Positions 48,043 to 60,213 are shown, counted from the stretch's first letter. The stretch is DNA of 64,000 nucleotides from Panicum virgatum (GCF_016808335.1 NC_053150.1:45287607-45351606), one strand, 5' to 3'. Notes: generated by a model from the sequence alone, not told the origin. Translations and numbers: made by a program.

Positions 48043-48124
48043 GGTGTCGTGCCGTCGTCAGGGCAGCCAGCCGGTGACCGCCGGAGGCAGGTGAACGTGT
48101 GGCGCGCGGTGTGGGCTATTTATA

Positions 48125-48983
48125 CTGGGCAGCGAGCTATCCCGTCCTGGAGGGAGGGGTAGCGGACGCCGCTGCAGACAGCCTCAATAGTCACATGCAT
48201 GACGACTAGTAGCGCTATCACAGAAATAAAGAAGAGTAGGATGGGCTCTGCACGACGCCTAAGAAAAATAGAAAAAAAAACACCCGCAATATGAAAACAA
48301 CAATATTTTTCAACACAAAAATTAAAATTAAAAACTGATAATACCACTATATTTTTACGATAAAATCTTTAAAATATGACCACACTTGAATATATTTGTA
48401 TAATTTTCATACTGAAACAATATTATTGTGAAGGTGGAACAATTGTTCTCCTTTTCAAAAATAATCATAAAACAACTATCACATCCATAAAAAAAATTTG
48501 AAAAATAATTAATATATAGTCATGTGTGATCTAAAGATCATATTGTAACGAACACAATGACAACATCAGAATTTTATTTGAACATTTGGCCATTGGCCCA
48601 AAAGTTATGAATTTTTTCTTTGAATCTTTATTTGCATGCCTGTATGTAGCTGCCAGCTTATATGGGCCACACAATAGTCATTGGGCCAGCAAAAAAACAC
48701 GTGTGGCCCGGCAGCCTTCTGCTACGTAGGCGTCCCAGTCATGCGCATGCGCCACCTCGAATATTTCCGTGAATTTTTGCGGGGACTGCACGCCTTGTGG
48801 CAAAGATGCTTAGCAAAATGGCGGAGAAATCGAAATGAGGCAGTAATTGTCTTGTGCTTCTGACACCACATAATACAGCAAGTAACACGACACGATGCAT
48901 TTGGAAAAACGATCATTGGGTAAGAGCTCAACATTTTCCGTAGAATCTAGCCATGTGTGATGTTGTTTTGAGGTGAGCTAATA
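48125..48983. other. Intergenic, AT-rich, no gene seen
   Basis: Mostly AT-rich unique-looking DNA with short frames only. Confidence 0.5.
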
Positions 48984-49205
48984 CTCTTTCTGTTTTTATT
49001 TACATATTGTATTAGATTTATCCTAAATTAAATTTGATTAACTTTGACAAAATTTATAGAAAAAATAATATCATTTACAATATATATTGATAGTACATAT
49101 GTTGGTAATATAGTTGCTGCTATATTTTTATATAGATTTGATCAAAATTAGCTAACTTTGACTTAAGACAAATCTAATACGACATGTAAATATAAAAGGA
49201 GGGAG
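48984..49205. mobile_element. Stowaway-like MITE
   Basis: About 220 bp between TA dinucleotides. Ends CTCTTTCTGTTTTTATTTAC and, on the other strand, CTCCCTCCTTTTATATTTAC are inverted repeats. The internal caaatttataga...taactttgac pattern is common in grass Stowaway elements. A 23 bp word (ggagggagtagagaagtggta) is duplicated at its right edge (49,198-49,245). Confidence 0.8.
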
Positions 49206-49452
49206 TAGAGAAGTGGTAAACGGAGGGAGTAGAGAAGTGGTACGTGGCATAGTTGGAAAAGTATATTTTGTGTATATATTATGGCCAGCAGAGTCGTACA
49301 AAAGATTAACAAGGTAAGGAAACAAAATGCCCCCACCAATTATAAAATAATAAAATGCACTCTTGATAAATAATAGAATATGAGCATGCACCGTAGTACA
49401 ATGATTGTTTGGATCAATAAGATCAATCTTTGACGTTTCTGAGTTATGTTGC

Positions 49453-50557
49453 TGTCGTGGTGTTGCAAACCACGGCCGGGTGGCGGAAGGCACCCGCCCT
49501 AGCCCAGAGGGTGTGTACTCAGGGGGTAGCTAGTCTTAGATCGATCTCCCTCCAGAACACAAGAAACACAGCAGGATTTAGAGTGGTTCGGGCCGCCGGA
49601 GCGTAATACCCTACATCCACTGTGTGTTGTATTGCCTTCCCACAAGCGTGAGGAGGTGCGAGAGCTTGAGTCTGTATGGATGTGGAGATGATGTGTGAAC
49701 CTTGTTGTGTTCTAGCGGGCGTGCTCTCCCTTTTATATGTCCAAGGGGAGCACGTACACTGAGCGGGGCCCCGACATGTGGACCCGGCGATGTATTATAA
49801 ACTACACTTTGGCCTTCAATGGCTCAGATCCGGAGATCTTGTCGTCGGCTTCTGTGCGTAGCTTCTGACCAGGGATGGTCTTGAGTTGTCCTGTCAGAGT
49901 AGAGTCTAGCCTTTGCAGTCGCGCGTCGAGGTCACGATGAAGCGCCGAACTACTGACTCAGTCTACTGTAGCAGCGTGCACTGTTGCTTCAGTCAGTAGC
50001 TGGTCATCATGACTCGTCGCTCATGCGCGCAGCGCTGAGTCTTTAATGCTTGTCTCGGTATCTGGCGATCCACAGTGTGGACTGACAAAAGCTGCCCCGT
50101 GCCCAGAGGCAGCAGATCCCGCCTCAACCACTCGCACTTAATGCGGGTGGGTGAGGGAGCTTCCAGCGGAAGGCTGGCGCCCGCGCCCGCGCCTGCGTGA
50201 CACGTGGCGGCTCCGGACCCCACCCGAGCAGCTTGCTGAGCCGAGAGCTCACGGGGGTCCGGGTAGGCACGTGGAGGTCCCGGACCTGCCTGCGGGAGTC
50301 CGGATGGCACGTGGAGGTCCCGGACCCGCCTGCGGGGGTCCGGGTCCGCGGCCACAGGTGCTGAGCATTTCCACCTCTGGGACCCGTGGTGACACCGGAC
50401 CCGTCCCCAAACGGGAAGCGGGTCCGGGACCGTTGGTCCGGTGAGATGGAGTCGGAACCCAGGAGTCCGGCTGCTCAGCTCCTTAGGGCGTAGTTACGGA
50501 TAACTACGCGAGTCTTGGCACAGTAGGAGTGGGTACCCCAGTTGTAGGGTACCGACA
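49453..50557 (-). repeat. 3' LTR of the young gypsy element
   Basis: Begins TGTCGTGG and ends GGTACCGACA in plus-strand reading. The duplicated ORFs inside it are identical in both LTRs and are not genes. Confidence 0.93.
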
Positions 50558-50860
50558 GTGGCCCCCGGGCCCGCCTCGGGAGAGGCAACGAACCCGCAGG
50601 TGGGGCCACTACTGTGAGCAACTTGGCTGCTTCTGGCACCCAGCGGTGCGCGCCGCAAGGGTCTTGCCCTGCATCGTCCATCCCTTGGGTCACCTGCTGC
50701 ATCATCACGTTTGGACCTGCACATGACTCAAGGTAGATGCTTAGTAGCGTGCCCACGGGTCCCAAATCCTGTTGGCTGTAATCCTTTGAGATGGATAGCT
50801 AGGTTCAGTGAACGAAGCTCAAGGGGCCGGCCTTTAGGTTAAGAGAAAGTCCGGACCTCC

Positions 50861-51400
50861 AGGTTCCCAGTCCTAGGTACTACGGCACTCATTCACAGGA
50901 GGTGGTGCGTGCAGGCTTAGGGTACGGAACCAGGCTAAGCGGCTACACGGCTCCGGACCTCCCCGGAGAATGAGTGCGCTTCCCTGAACCTGCAGGTTCC
51001 CAGGGGTCCGAACCCCTCTCTTCCATGAGGGGTCTCGAGCTAAGTCACTAACTAGCCAACTCAATTCGGACCACAATCACCGCACAAGAGTAAGAAGCCA
51101 CGTGGGGGTTAGCGCAAACAGAATGCGTAGATCGAAATTGGAATGTAACATCCTTAGAGGCGAACTGAGAATAAACTTTTCCTTTATAACTAGATGTACA
51201 TGAGATGTGCGATGTAAGCCAGAACACGGGTTTATGAGGCCGGAGCTGTCCGGACCTCCGGGCCCCCAGTCTTAGGTACTACGGTACTCACCCTAGGGAG
51301 GTAGAGCATGCAGGCTTAGGGTACGGAACCAGGCTAAGCGGCTACACGGCTCCGGACCTCCCCGGAGGGTGAATACGCTTCCCTGAACCTGGTTCGCAGA
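50861..51400. repeat. Direct repeat of about 120 bp inside the young element
   Basis: A segment containing gcttagggtacggaaccagg, then ctaagcggctacacggctcc, occurs near 50,915 and again near 51,313. The gaps of about 400 bp carry related ggtccggacccc words. Confidence 0.75.
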
Positions 51401-51529
51401 GGTCCGGACCCCTCCACGGGGGAGGCTCACCGGACTGGACCACACGGAAGTACTACATAGTTACAAAGGAAAAGATTTTATTCCCTGCTGGGCCTCTAAG
51501 AGTAGGACTTACAGAGATGTAGAGTCGGG

Positions 51530-51748
51530 GGTACGACCGGAGTCGGCTTTCCGCCGGAGAGAGCCACTAGAGCCGGCTTTCCGCCGGAGCGGGCTTGGTG
51601 CGACCGGAGTCGGCTTTCCGCCGGAGCGGCTTGGTGCGACCGGAGTCGGCTTTCCGCCGGAGCGGGCTTGGTGCGACCGGAGTCGGCAGTCCGCCGGAGC
51701 GGGTTTGGTGCGACCGGAGTCGGCTTTCCGCCGGAGCGGGCTTCCTCT
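51530..51748 (-). repeat. Tandem array, 36-37 bp unit, in the gag-position ORF
   Basis: Units built on gaccggagtcggctttccgc start near 51535, 51566 (variant), 51602, 51638, 51675 and 51712. On the minus strand the array lies in an open frame and encodes variations of RRKADSGRTKPAPAES. That ORF starts just after the primer site, where gag normally begins, but shows no gag domain. Confidence 0.85.
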
Positions 51749-52029
51749 CATGAGTGAGGTATGCTGTGAGCTGGGATTTGTCGCTCCGCCGCTCGCAGCT
51801 TGTGAGGGGGCCCTTGACGGGTGCCCTGACTCTTGCCGGCGGGCGGCGCGTGCCGCCGCCAACGGTGGCTGCTCCACAGGCACAGTTGCCCCTGGAGCAG
51901 GAACGCGAGAGGCATGTGGCGTGGAGGACGCCACCCCCCTCCGTCATCTCCACGTCGTCCACACGAACCATGGGGACGAAGAGGATGATGAAATGCGACC
52001 AGCTAGCGTCCCCTACCTGGCGCGCCAAA

Positions 52030-53134
52030 TGTCGTGGAGTTGCAAACCACGGCCGGGTGGCGGAAGGCACCCGCCCTAGCCCAGAGGGTGTGTACTCAGG
52101 GGGTAGCTAGTCTTAGATCGATCTCCCTCCAGAACACAAGAAACACAGCAGGATTTAGAGTGGTTCGGGCCGCCGGAGCGTAATACCCTACATCCACTGT
52201 GTGTTGTATTGCCTTCCCACAAGCGTGAGGAGGTGCGAGAGCTTGAGTCTGTATGGATGTGGAGATGATGTGTGAACCTTGTTGTGTTCTAGCGGGCGTG
52301 CTCTCCCTTTTATATGTCCAAGGGGAGCACGTACACTGAGCGGGGCCCCGACATGTGGACCCGGCGATGTATTATAAACTACACTTTGGCCTTCAATGGC
52401 TCAGATCCGGAGATCTTGTCGTCGGCTTCTGTGCGTAGCTTCTGACCAGGGATGGTCTTGAGTTGTCCTGTCAGAGTAGAGTCTAGCCTTTGCAGTCGCG
52501 CGTCGAGGTCACGATGAAGCGCCGAACTACTGACTCAGTCTACTGTAGCAGCGTGCACTGTTGCTTCAGTCAGTAGCTGGTCATCATGACTCGTCGCTCA
52601 TGCGCGCAGCGCTGAGTCTTTAATGCTTGTCTCGGTATCTGGCGATCCACAGTGTGGACTGACAAAAGCTGCCCCGTGCCCAGAGGCAGCAGATCCCGCC
52701 TCAACCACTCGCACTTAATGCGGGTGGGTGAGGGAGCTTCCAGCGGAAGGCTGGCGCCCGCGCCCGCGCCTGCGTGACACGTGGCGGCTCCGGACCCCAC
52801 CCGAGCAGCTTGCTGAGCCGAGAGCTCACGGGGGTCCGGGTAGGCACGTGGAGGTCCCGGACCTGCCTGCGGGAGTCCGGATGGCACGTGGAGGTCCCGG
52901 ACCCGCCTGCGGGGGTCCGGGTCCGCGGCCACAGGTGCTGAGCATTTCCACCTCTGGGACCCGTGGTGACACCGGACCCGTCCCCAAACGGGAAGCGGGT
53001 CCGGGACCGTTGGTCCGGTGAGATGGAGTCGGAACCCAGGAGTCCGGCTGCTCAGCTCCTTAGGGCGTAGTTACGGATAACTACGCGAGTCTTGGCACAG
53101 TAGGAGTGGGTACCCCAGTTGTAGGGTACCGACA
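52030..53134 (-). repeat. 5' LTR of the young gypsy element
   Basis: Same 1105 bp as the left LTR. The minus-strand primer site immediately to its left fixes it as the 5' LTR. Confidence 0.93.
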
Positions 53135-53139
53135 GTTGC

Positions 53140-53931
53140 CATCTCCATGTCATATAATATCTTATCTTCCTGCAAGTAGCTTTTGTGAGATTTCCCAATA
53201 TACTATTTGTTTATATATTTGTAAATATTGAAATATCTCTATGATTGAGATGTCATTTTCTAGGTTCAAGTCTTCTATTTGGTGTCCCAATTTTATTGTT
53301 GCCTAAGTTTTTTGTTCCCCCTTCGCTTTGATCAAATCAACCTTCTGTCGGCCCCTCTGAAAACCGTACAAGATGGAGCCTATCATTTGCATCAAACCAA
53401 CTAACCTTTCAATATTTATTATTCAAGATTTTGACAACCTGAGTAAACAAGAAAGTATGGCTCATATCATATATAGGTAATGATAGAAATGCATCGGTCT
53501 TCTAAAGATTATTATGGTTATCTTTAGAAATGGCATGTTATCTTTGTTCGTCTCACCAGAACCTGCTGCGGTTCACTATGAAACTGTTTCAATTGCTGGC
53601 TGGCTTTTTAGTGAGGACAATATTACATTAGGTGTTCTGGTTGTGAGAGATCAGTTTTTTGCTCCTATTGTGTACTCCAAATTCATTTTTTGTTATCTCT
53701 GATGGCATCTATTCCACTTGGGAAAGAAATAGGATTTGTTGGAAGGTTGGTTTAGTTGGTGGTGCGACTATCATAGACATACACTGATCAACGGGAACGC
53801 TAGTGCCAACTGCAGCTGCGCCACTGGGAGGGGGGGGGGGGGGGACAGGGGCCTGCCCCCGGTCCCCAAATTTACATTAGAAATTTAAATTTTGATTAAA
53901 TTTTTATATAAATTTGTATTGTTGGCCTCCC
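53140..53931. other. Intergenic; G-run and possible transposon edge
   Basis: No supported gene. A 62-codon plus-strand frame at 53514-53702 has no recognised domain. A 15-base G run sits at 53830-53844. The flanking ggcctgcccccggtcccc and, beyond the next MITE, ctttctggctccgcccttgg look like the ends of a common grass element. Confidence 0.45.
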
Positions 53932-53934
53932 TAA

Positions 53935-54370
53935 GGCGTGCTCCAACGGTGCCCCGTATGCCTCCCCCACCCCATATCGGGGGAGCTATAGGGGGAAATC
54001 CGATCCAACGGTTCCCCCTATAGCTCCCCCTATATACGGGGGAGTTGAAACTCCCACCACATATAGAGTGAGTTTCAACTTTCCCTATATCTCTAATCAC
54101 ACCATTTCTTCACAATATTAATTCTGTTTGAGCCCCGTAACATGATGATAATGCGTATTATGACAGTACAAATATTATATGATTTTTTTAAATTCAAAAA
54201 TATTAAATAAATAGTTAGTTAATGAGTGATAGTATATAAGGGGAATAGATATTGGGGGAATGGTTGGAGAGAATGAGTTATAGGGGAAGGAATTTTTTAG
54301 AGGGAGGTAGTAAAATATAGTAAATAGTACGTTTGGAGGGAGTTGGATGGGGGAATGGTTGGAGATAGCT
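53935..54370. mobile_element. PIF/Harbinger-like (Tourist) MITE
   Basis: 436 bp with TSD TAA (53932-53934 and 54371-54373). Ends GGCGTGCTCCAACGGTGCC and, on the other strand, AGCTATCTCCAACCATTCC share the CTCCAAC terminus. Internal inverted words (ggggagctatagggggaa / ttccccctatagctcccc) add secondary structure. Confidence 0.8.
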
Positions 54371-54373
54371 TAA

Positions 54374-54816
54374 TAATGAAAAAATCAACTTTCTGGCTCC
54401 GCCCTTGGCCACTGGCCGCGAGTGCAGCGACGAGTTCTGCGAAGAAAACTGCAAGGGCACTCCGTTTTATAGGAGAGGGAGGGGGGAGGTGAAGAGAAAG
54501 GGGTAGCCATTGACGAGGGCAGAGGAAGGGCCATGGCTATTACTTCTCGTCCTTGATTCCACATGAAACGAACTGATGATGGATGGACTAAAAGAGAATT
54601 AGCAGAGATTGTGAGGAAACAGAGCTAGTAACTTTCTTGTATACTTGTAACGCCACCAAATAAAACAGCAGGTGGCACAATGCAGTTCAAACAAAGAACG
54701 TCAGGACTCAGGAAGGACCTGAACATTTTCCCGTTTACAAGGTTTAAGGCGCCAAGAAATTTGAGTAGAATTCCATTTTTTTGAGTAGAACACCATGTGC
54801 TAGAGACTAAGAGTCG
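54374..54816. other. 3' flank of the UGT pseudogene
   Basis: Likely 3' UTR and spacer of the minus-strand UGT copy. No other feature. Confidence 0.45.
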
Positions 54817-56311
54817 CTACTCGACCTTATTCAGCATGCGTACCACGTCTTCCAGGTCCCCGTGCGAGCTCCCGCCCTCCGCTAGTGCCGCCGCCGCATT
54901 CTTGCTAAGCTCCGCCGCGCGCTCCCTCACGGGCTTCCCCTCCTCCCCGATCGCGGCGGCGATCGCGAGCGCCATCTGTCCAGCGTCTGGTACGGTCTCG
55001 TCGCCCTCCGCCACGGGCACGGCTACGCCGGCCTCCGCGACCAGCAACGCGTTCGTGAACTGCTCCGCGCCCATCGGCCATGTCATCAGCAGTGCCACGC
55101 CGGCGGCCGTCGCCTCGAGCACCGAGTTCCAGCCGCAGTGCGTCAGGAACCACCCCACGGCGCGGTGGCGTAGGATCTCCACCTGCGGCGCCCACCCGCG
55201 GATCACCATGCCCCGCGAGGCCGTCGCCTCCTCGAACCCCTCCGGCACGGCGGTGCCGCTCCTCACCGCCCACACGAACGCGGCCGAGCTCCGCGCCAGC
55301 GCGTCGGCGACGCAGGCAGCCTGCGGAGGCGACAGAGCGTGCTGCGTCCCGAAGCTGACGTACACGGCGGAGCCGTCGGGGAACGCTTCCAGCCACGCGG
55401 CCACGCTCGCCGCCGGCACCGCGGGTTTCCCTCCACGCCGGTCGCGGGAGATGCTCACGGCGTCGGAAAGCGGGCCCACTGCGAAGACCGGCTTCGCCAT
55501 CAGGTCCGGGAGTGCGCGCTCAATGTAGGCGCCGTCGAGCGCCGCGAAGGAGTTGACGACGAAGCAGTCGCTGCCCAGGTTCCACAGAAAGAACTGGCGG
55601 ATCACCTCGGAGACCTCGTCGCCGGGCACGTGCTGCGTGAACAGCCACGACAGCTGCCGCCACGGGAAGCTAGGCGCGCCCGGGATGTCCGGGAAGGCGA
55701 CCGGCTCGTCGTCCGTGTCCTCCGGGCGGCGCCTGCTCGGCAAGCGGCGCCAGAGGGAGTGCGCCACGGCGAGGTAGAGCGCGTTGGAAATCGAGAACGT
55801 GACGTGCGGCATGCCGAGCTCCGCCGCGAGCGGCCGCGTCCACCCCGTGAACAATCCGGAGACGATGGCCGTGACACGGCGGCTCTGGGCCCTGCACCAT
55901 GTTGGAACCAAGCTAGCAAGCTCAGCTCGGAACCCGAACGCCGGCGATGCCCGGCGATCGGAACGCACGCGAACACAGTGGAACACATGCACGAGAAAGA
56001 GAACATGAGGATATCCGCTGTAATGGGCGCAGCCTTTTCGGTTGTGATTGCCTATTCTTATGCAATGCATGGATACATGCCCGGACTCCAGGCCGAGCCC
56101 CGCGCCATGCCGCACATCGAGCGCTATGCCATTTCTCCGCAACGTGCGCTGCGTGCCGCAATGCTCGCCATGGCGCTCACACACACCGAATGACCCGGGC
56201 GACGTCGTGACCAAGCACGCCTCTGGGCACGCGTCTCCCCTAGCCTAACTAATGCAGAGTCTGAAATAACGATTACAAAACATGCAACAATTTAACTCAA
56301 CAAATCACCCC

Positions 56312-57781
56312 TTAAATTTGTTGCACCTTGATGACGCCGAGAGCTTCCCTCTGTTCCAAGAACTTCAGCCGCCCTAGCACCTTGGTGAAGATGTCTGCAA
56401 GCTGACTTGCTGTGCCAACGTGTTCAACCTCCACCTTTCCTTCCTCGATGCACTCACGGATGAAATGATACTTGGTATCTATGTGTTTACTGCAATCATG
56501 ATGCACCGGGTTCTTGCTTAGGGCAATTGCAGACATGTTGTCCATGAACAACTTCACTGACGCCTCTTTTGTTCCCATCAGATCTCCAATTAGTCGGCTC
56601 AGCCAAATCCCTTGACAGGCAGCTGCAGCTGCTGCAACATACTCTGCCTCACACGACAAAAGTGTCACAATCTTTTGTTTCTGTGATGCCCAGGTGATCA
56701 GATTATTGCCAAGGAAGTATGCAACACCGGTGGTGCTCTTTCTATCCTCTGAATCACCTGCAAAGTCACTGTCACTGTACCCGAGTAGTGTAGGTTTCAG
56801 TTCAGTGCTTCTTCCATATTTACAGCCAAACTCAATTGTGCCTTTCAAGTATCTCAGAATGTGTTTCACAGCAGCCCAATGCTCACTAGTTGGTGTCTCC
56901 ATGTAACGGCTGACCACACCTACTGAATAGGCTAAGTCTGGTCTGGTATTGACCAAGTACCTGAGACTCCCAATCACACTTCTATATGCTGAAGGATCCA
57001 CAACAGCATCTCCCTTCCCCTTGCTGAGTTTGAGTCGATCCTCCATGGGTGTTGCACAAGGATTGCAAGTATTCATCCCAACAGACTCCAGTATCTTGGC
57101 TGCATATGCAGACTGACTCAATGTAATCCCACCATCTCCTTGCTTCACCTCAATTCCCAGGTAATAGCTCAAGAGACCAAGTTCACTCATGCTGAATTTC
57201 TTTCTCATCTCTTGCTTGAACTGGGTGATATCATCAGCATTTGGCCCAGAGATGATCAAATCATCAACATACACCCCCACAATCAGGAAAGAGTTCTTGT
57301 TGCTTCTCTTGTATACAACATGTTCAAGTTTACTCCTCACAAAACCCAGTGCAACCAATTCTTTATCAAGCTTAGAATTCCAGGCCCTAGGTGCCTGCTT
57401 CAGCCCATATAGTGCCTTTCTCAACTTAAGCACTTTGTCTCCATTGCCAACAATGAAGCCTGGAGGCTGCTGTACAAATACAGTTTCAGTTAAGTCACCA
57501 TTCAAGAATGCAGATTTCACATCCATATGGTGTACCTCCCATCCACCTTGTGCTGCTAGAGCCAACAACACCCTCACTGTCTCTATTCTTGCAACAGGAG
57601 CAAATACTTCATCAAAGTCCACTCCTTGGCGCTGAGCATAACCCTTTGCCACTAATCTAGCCTTATGCTTCACAATGTTGCCCTCTGGATCTTTCTTAAC
57701 TTTGAAAACCCATTTCAGGCCAATGGCCTTTTGCTTTGCTGGCAAATCTGCTACATCCCAGGTTTTATTGTTCTCAATGGC
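56312..57781 (-). pseudogene. copia reverse transcriptase-RNase H
   Basis: It starts right after an in-frame TAG (57782-57784) and runs 477+ codons unbroken. RT motifs are KARLVAKGY, DVKSAFLNG, LYGLKQAPRAW and the catalytic YVDD (57260-57271). RNase H motifs are GYSDSDFAGD, KSTTG, SCEAEYVA and the tail KHIDTKYHFIRE. The part is intact by eye, and only the upstream stop separates it from the rest of the polyprotein. Confidence 0.95.
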
Positions 57782-59023
57782 CTACATCTCTGCCTGCATG
57801 GCCTGTCTCCAGCACATTTCAGTCATGGCTTCTTCCACAGATCTTGGTTCTCCAACAGCAGACAAACAGAAACCACTGTATTCAAAGTCTTGTACTTCTT
57901 CTCTTGTCTCAAGCAGATTTGTAATGGTTCTGTACTTTCTTGGTGCTCCATCTGAATCTGGAGATGCCTCAGATGGTGGTGTAGCCCACTGAATTTGTGC
58001 TGCAGGTGGTGTTGATCCCTCCTCAGTGGCTGGTGATAGAATTGCTGCAGCAGGAGAACTGGGTTTAGAGTCTGAATCATCAGTGAGATCTGCATTGCCT
58101 ATTGTCGGATTTTGTTCAGGTTCAACATCTGAATACTGAACTGTGAAAGTAAATGGAGTTGGCTCACTAGCTTGACTGCTGCTACTCTCCACCCAATTCC
58201 ATCCCCTCTTCTCATCAAATACCACATCTCTTGTCACCATTAACTTGTTGTTGACTGGATCATACACCCTGTACCCCTTTGTTCCCGGCTCATAGCCGAA
58301 AAACACACCTGGGACTGACCTGTCTGAAAGTTTTGTTACACCTGGCCCAACCTTTTTTATATAAGCCAAGCAACCAAAGGTTCTCAGGTGCTTCACTCCT
58401 GGCTTCTTCCCAAACCAGGCTTCAAATGGTGTCTTCCCATATGGTTCATGGTCCTGGTTCTTCCCGGTGATTGTCACTGCGCCGATCCCGCAGATCTCCA
58501 CCCTGGAGCCGTCACCGAAGCGTACCGAGCCGCGCACCGACTCGTCCAGTGATGCCAGCGACGAGCGGCACCCCGTCATATGGTTCATTGCTCCGGTGTC
58601 CAGCACCCAGGTACCTTCGTTGTAGGCGGCCGGGAACACGCGTTCCTCATTGAGGAACACGCGCTGTGTCATGGTGCTCGTGGTCTGCACAACGTTGCAG
58701 ACCTGAGCCAGCATCAGCACCGGCTGCTCAACATCGGTGTTGACGTGGTGAGCCACCTCCTGCCGCCCTTCTTTCGGAGTCCTCTTGCACTCCTTGGCCC
58801 AGTGGCCACTGATGCCACACTTGCGGCACTTCCCCTTCCGGCGCGGCGTGCCCATTGACGTGAGCCTAGCCCCAGAGTCACGCGTGTCGCCGCGAGCGCC
58901 CGGCTTCTCCTTCTTCCCAGACTGGCCAGGACCCTTGTTGCCGGACGATGATGACGACTCCGACACCATCCAGCTCTTGTTCCTCGCCGCCCAGTCCTCC
59001 TCCGTCAACAGCAGCCGACCTGC
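57782..59023 (-). pseudogene. copia nucleocapsid, protease and truncated integrase
   Basis: The zinc knuckle CRKCGISGHWAKEC is at 58787-58828. The protease active site DTGA is near 58,590-58,600. The sequence then jumps from AVTITGKNQ to DHEPYGKTPFEAWFGKKPGV near 58,460, so the GAG-pre-integrase zinc finger and the DDE core are gone while the C-terminal integrase segment (YDPVNNKLMVTRDVVFDE) remains. A TAG separates it from the upstream gag part and another from RT. Confidence 0.92.
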
Positions 59024-59405
59024 CTAGTCGGTGACCTGTTCCACCGAGGACTCGAAACAATTTTCGGCCACCTGAAGACAACCCACGAGCTCCTCGATCG
59101 ACATGGTCTTCGTGTCGCTGAACATCTCAATCGCGACTTGATTGTACCATGACGGCACAACCCGGAGGAACTTCTTCACGATGCGCGCGTCAGTGATAGA
59201 GCTCTCCCCGAGCCCACCCAGATCGGTGGCGATCTTGGTGATGCGGATGGCGAAGTCATCGATCGATTCTCCCGGCTTGAAAGAGATCGGCTCAAAATCC
59301 TCCAACAGCTTCTGCGCATTCACCTCCTTGACCTGTGCCGCCGCGGGATGATGTGCTTCTTCTACGGTGGTTGACGAGGTGGACCGATGGAACCGTCGTA
59401 TTGCA
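59024..59405 (-). pseudogene. copia gag remnant (UBN2-like)
   Basis: The open frame contains SIDDFAIRITKIATDLGGLG, then VKKFLRVVPSWYNQVA and SIEELVGCLQVAE, the conserved gag core. The N-terminal part is missing: the frame is open straight into the primer site and LTR with no ATG of its own. It ends with TAG at about 59024-59026. Confidence 0.85.
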
Positions 59406-60213
59406 TAAACCAGCTCTGATGCCAGTTGTTGGAACCAAGCTAGCAAGCTCAGCTCGAAACACGAACGCCGGCGATGCCCGGCGATCGAAACGCACGTGAA
59501 CACGGTGGAACACAGGCACGAGAAAGAGAACACGAGGATATCCGATGCAATGGGCGCAGCCTTTTTGGTTGTGATTGCCTATTCTTATGCAATGCATGGA
59601 TACATGCCCGGACTCCAGGCCGAGCCCTGTGCCATGCTGCACATCGAGCGCTACGCCGTTTCTCCGCAACGTGCGCTGCGTGCCGCAATGCTCGCCATGG
59701 CGCTCACACACACCAGATGACCCGGGCGACGTCGTGACCAAGCACGCCTCTGGGCACGCGTCTCGCCTAGACTAACTAATGCAGAGTCTGAAATAACGAT
59801 TACAAAACATGCAATAATTTAACTCAACACACCATGCAAGGAGCGGCGCGCGGAGGGCAGCGAGAGAGACCATGAACGGCCGAAAGAGATGGACCGGGAG
59901 GTCCCTGGTGTTCTCGGCGCCGCCGCACCCGGGCGGGAGGAGGGGTGAGGAGGGGGAAGGCAGCGAGACGGCGCCCACGGACAGGCACGCCGCGAGCAGG
60001 GGCACCAAGTGCGGGGCGTTGCCCGCTGTGACGGTGACAGTGACCGCGACCCCCCGCGTGGCGAGCAGCGCCGCGAGGTCGAGGAGTGGGAGCATGTGGC
60101 CCTGCGCCGGGTACGGCACGACAAGCACGTGCGCCTTGCCATCGCCGCCGCCGCTGCTTTGGGCTGCGTGGGTCTGTGGGGGCGCGGCCATAGACGATGC
60201 CAATGGACAGCTC

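Larger units (their letters stand above)
49453..53134 (-). mobile_element. Young non-autonomous gypsy element (Tat-type)
   Basis: Two LTRs of exactly 1105 bp (49453-50557 and 52030-53134) are flanked by TSD GTTGC (49448-49452 and 53135-53139). By eye I found one mismatch, near the left edge (tggtgtt versus tggagtt). On the minus strand the right LTR is followed by a primer site TTTGGCGCGCCAGGTAGGGG, as in Tat-lineage grass gypsy elements. The left LTR is preceded by a purine tract ending GGGGGCCAC. Only 1.47 kb lies between the LTRs, with no protease, RT or integrase. Confidence 0.95.
55900..59829 (-). mobile_element. Defective Ty1/copia retrotransposon inside the UGT paralogue
   Basis: Two 403 bp LTRs (55900-56302 and 59427-59829), TGTTGGAACC...AACTCAACA, TSD CACCA. 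About 20 differences by eye, near 5%. The minus-strand primer site TGGCATCAGAGCTGG (59410-59424) and purine tract AAGGGGTGATT (56303-56315) give the direction. The gag N-terminus is missing, stops occur in gag/pol, and the integrase core is deleted, so it cannot move by itself. Confidence 0.95.
54817..60191 (-). pseudogene. UGT89-type glycosyltransferase paralogue split by a copia element
   Basis: The N-terminal part is 59830-60191 (start MAAPPQTHAAQ, PYPAQGH motif, to LRAPLLAW). The C-terminal part is 54817-55899 (CRAQSRRVTAIVS to MLNKVE). The two are interrupted by 55900-59829 with TSD CACCA. Frame would be continuous without the insert. Independent signs of decay: the position equal to the catalytic Asp136 of the intact copy is Gly (VSGLFTGW). 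The PSPG box is 45 rather than 44 residues (extra residue in VALLMTWPMG) and ends EQ, not DQ. It resembles the 34794-36230 gene throughout. Almost certainly non-functional as a full enzyme, although the C-terminal half has a long clean frame. Confidence 0.93.

Noticed and set aside
49993..53021. Identical pairs of 120- and 97-codon ORFs (49993/52570 and 50151/52728)
   Set aside because: They are the same sequence in the two LTRs of one retrotransposon, not duplicated genes.
54797..56193. Long plus-strand open frames opposite the UGT genes (also 34879-36297)
   Set aside because: These are antisense shadows of GC-rich UGT coding sequence. The minus-strand frames carry all UGT motifs.
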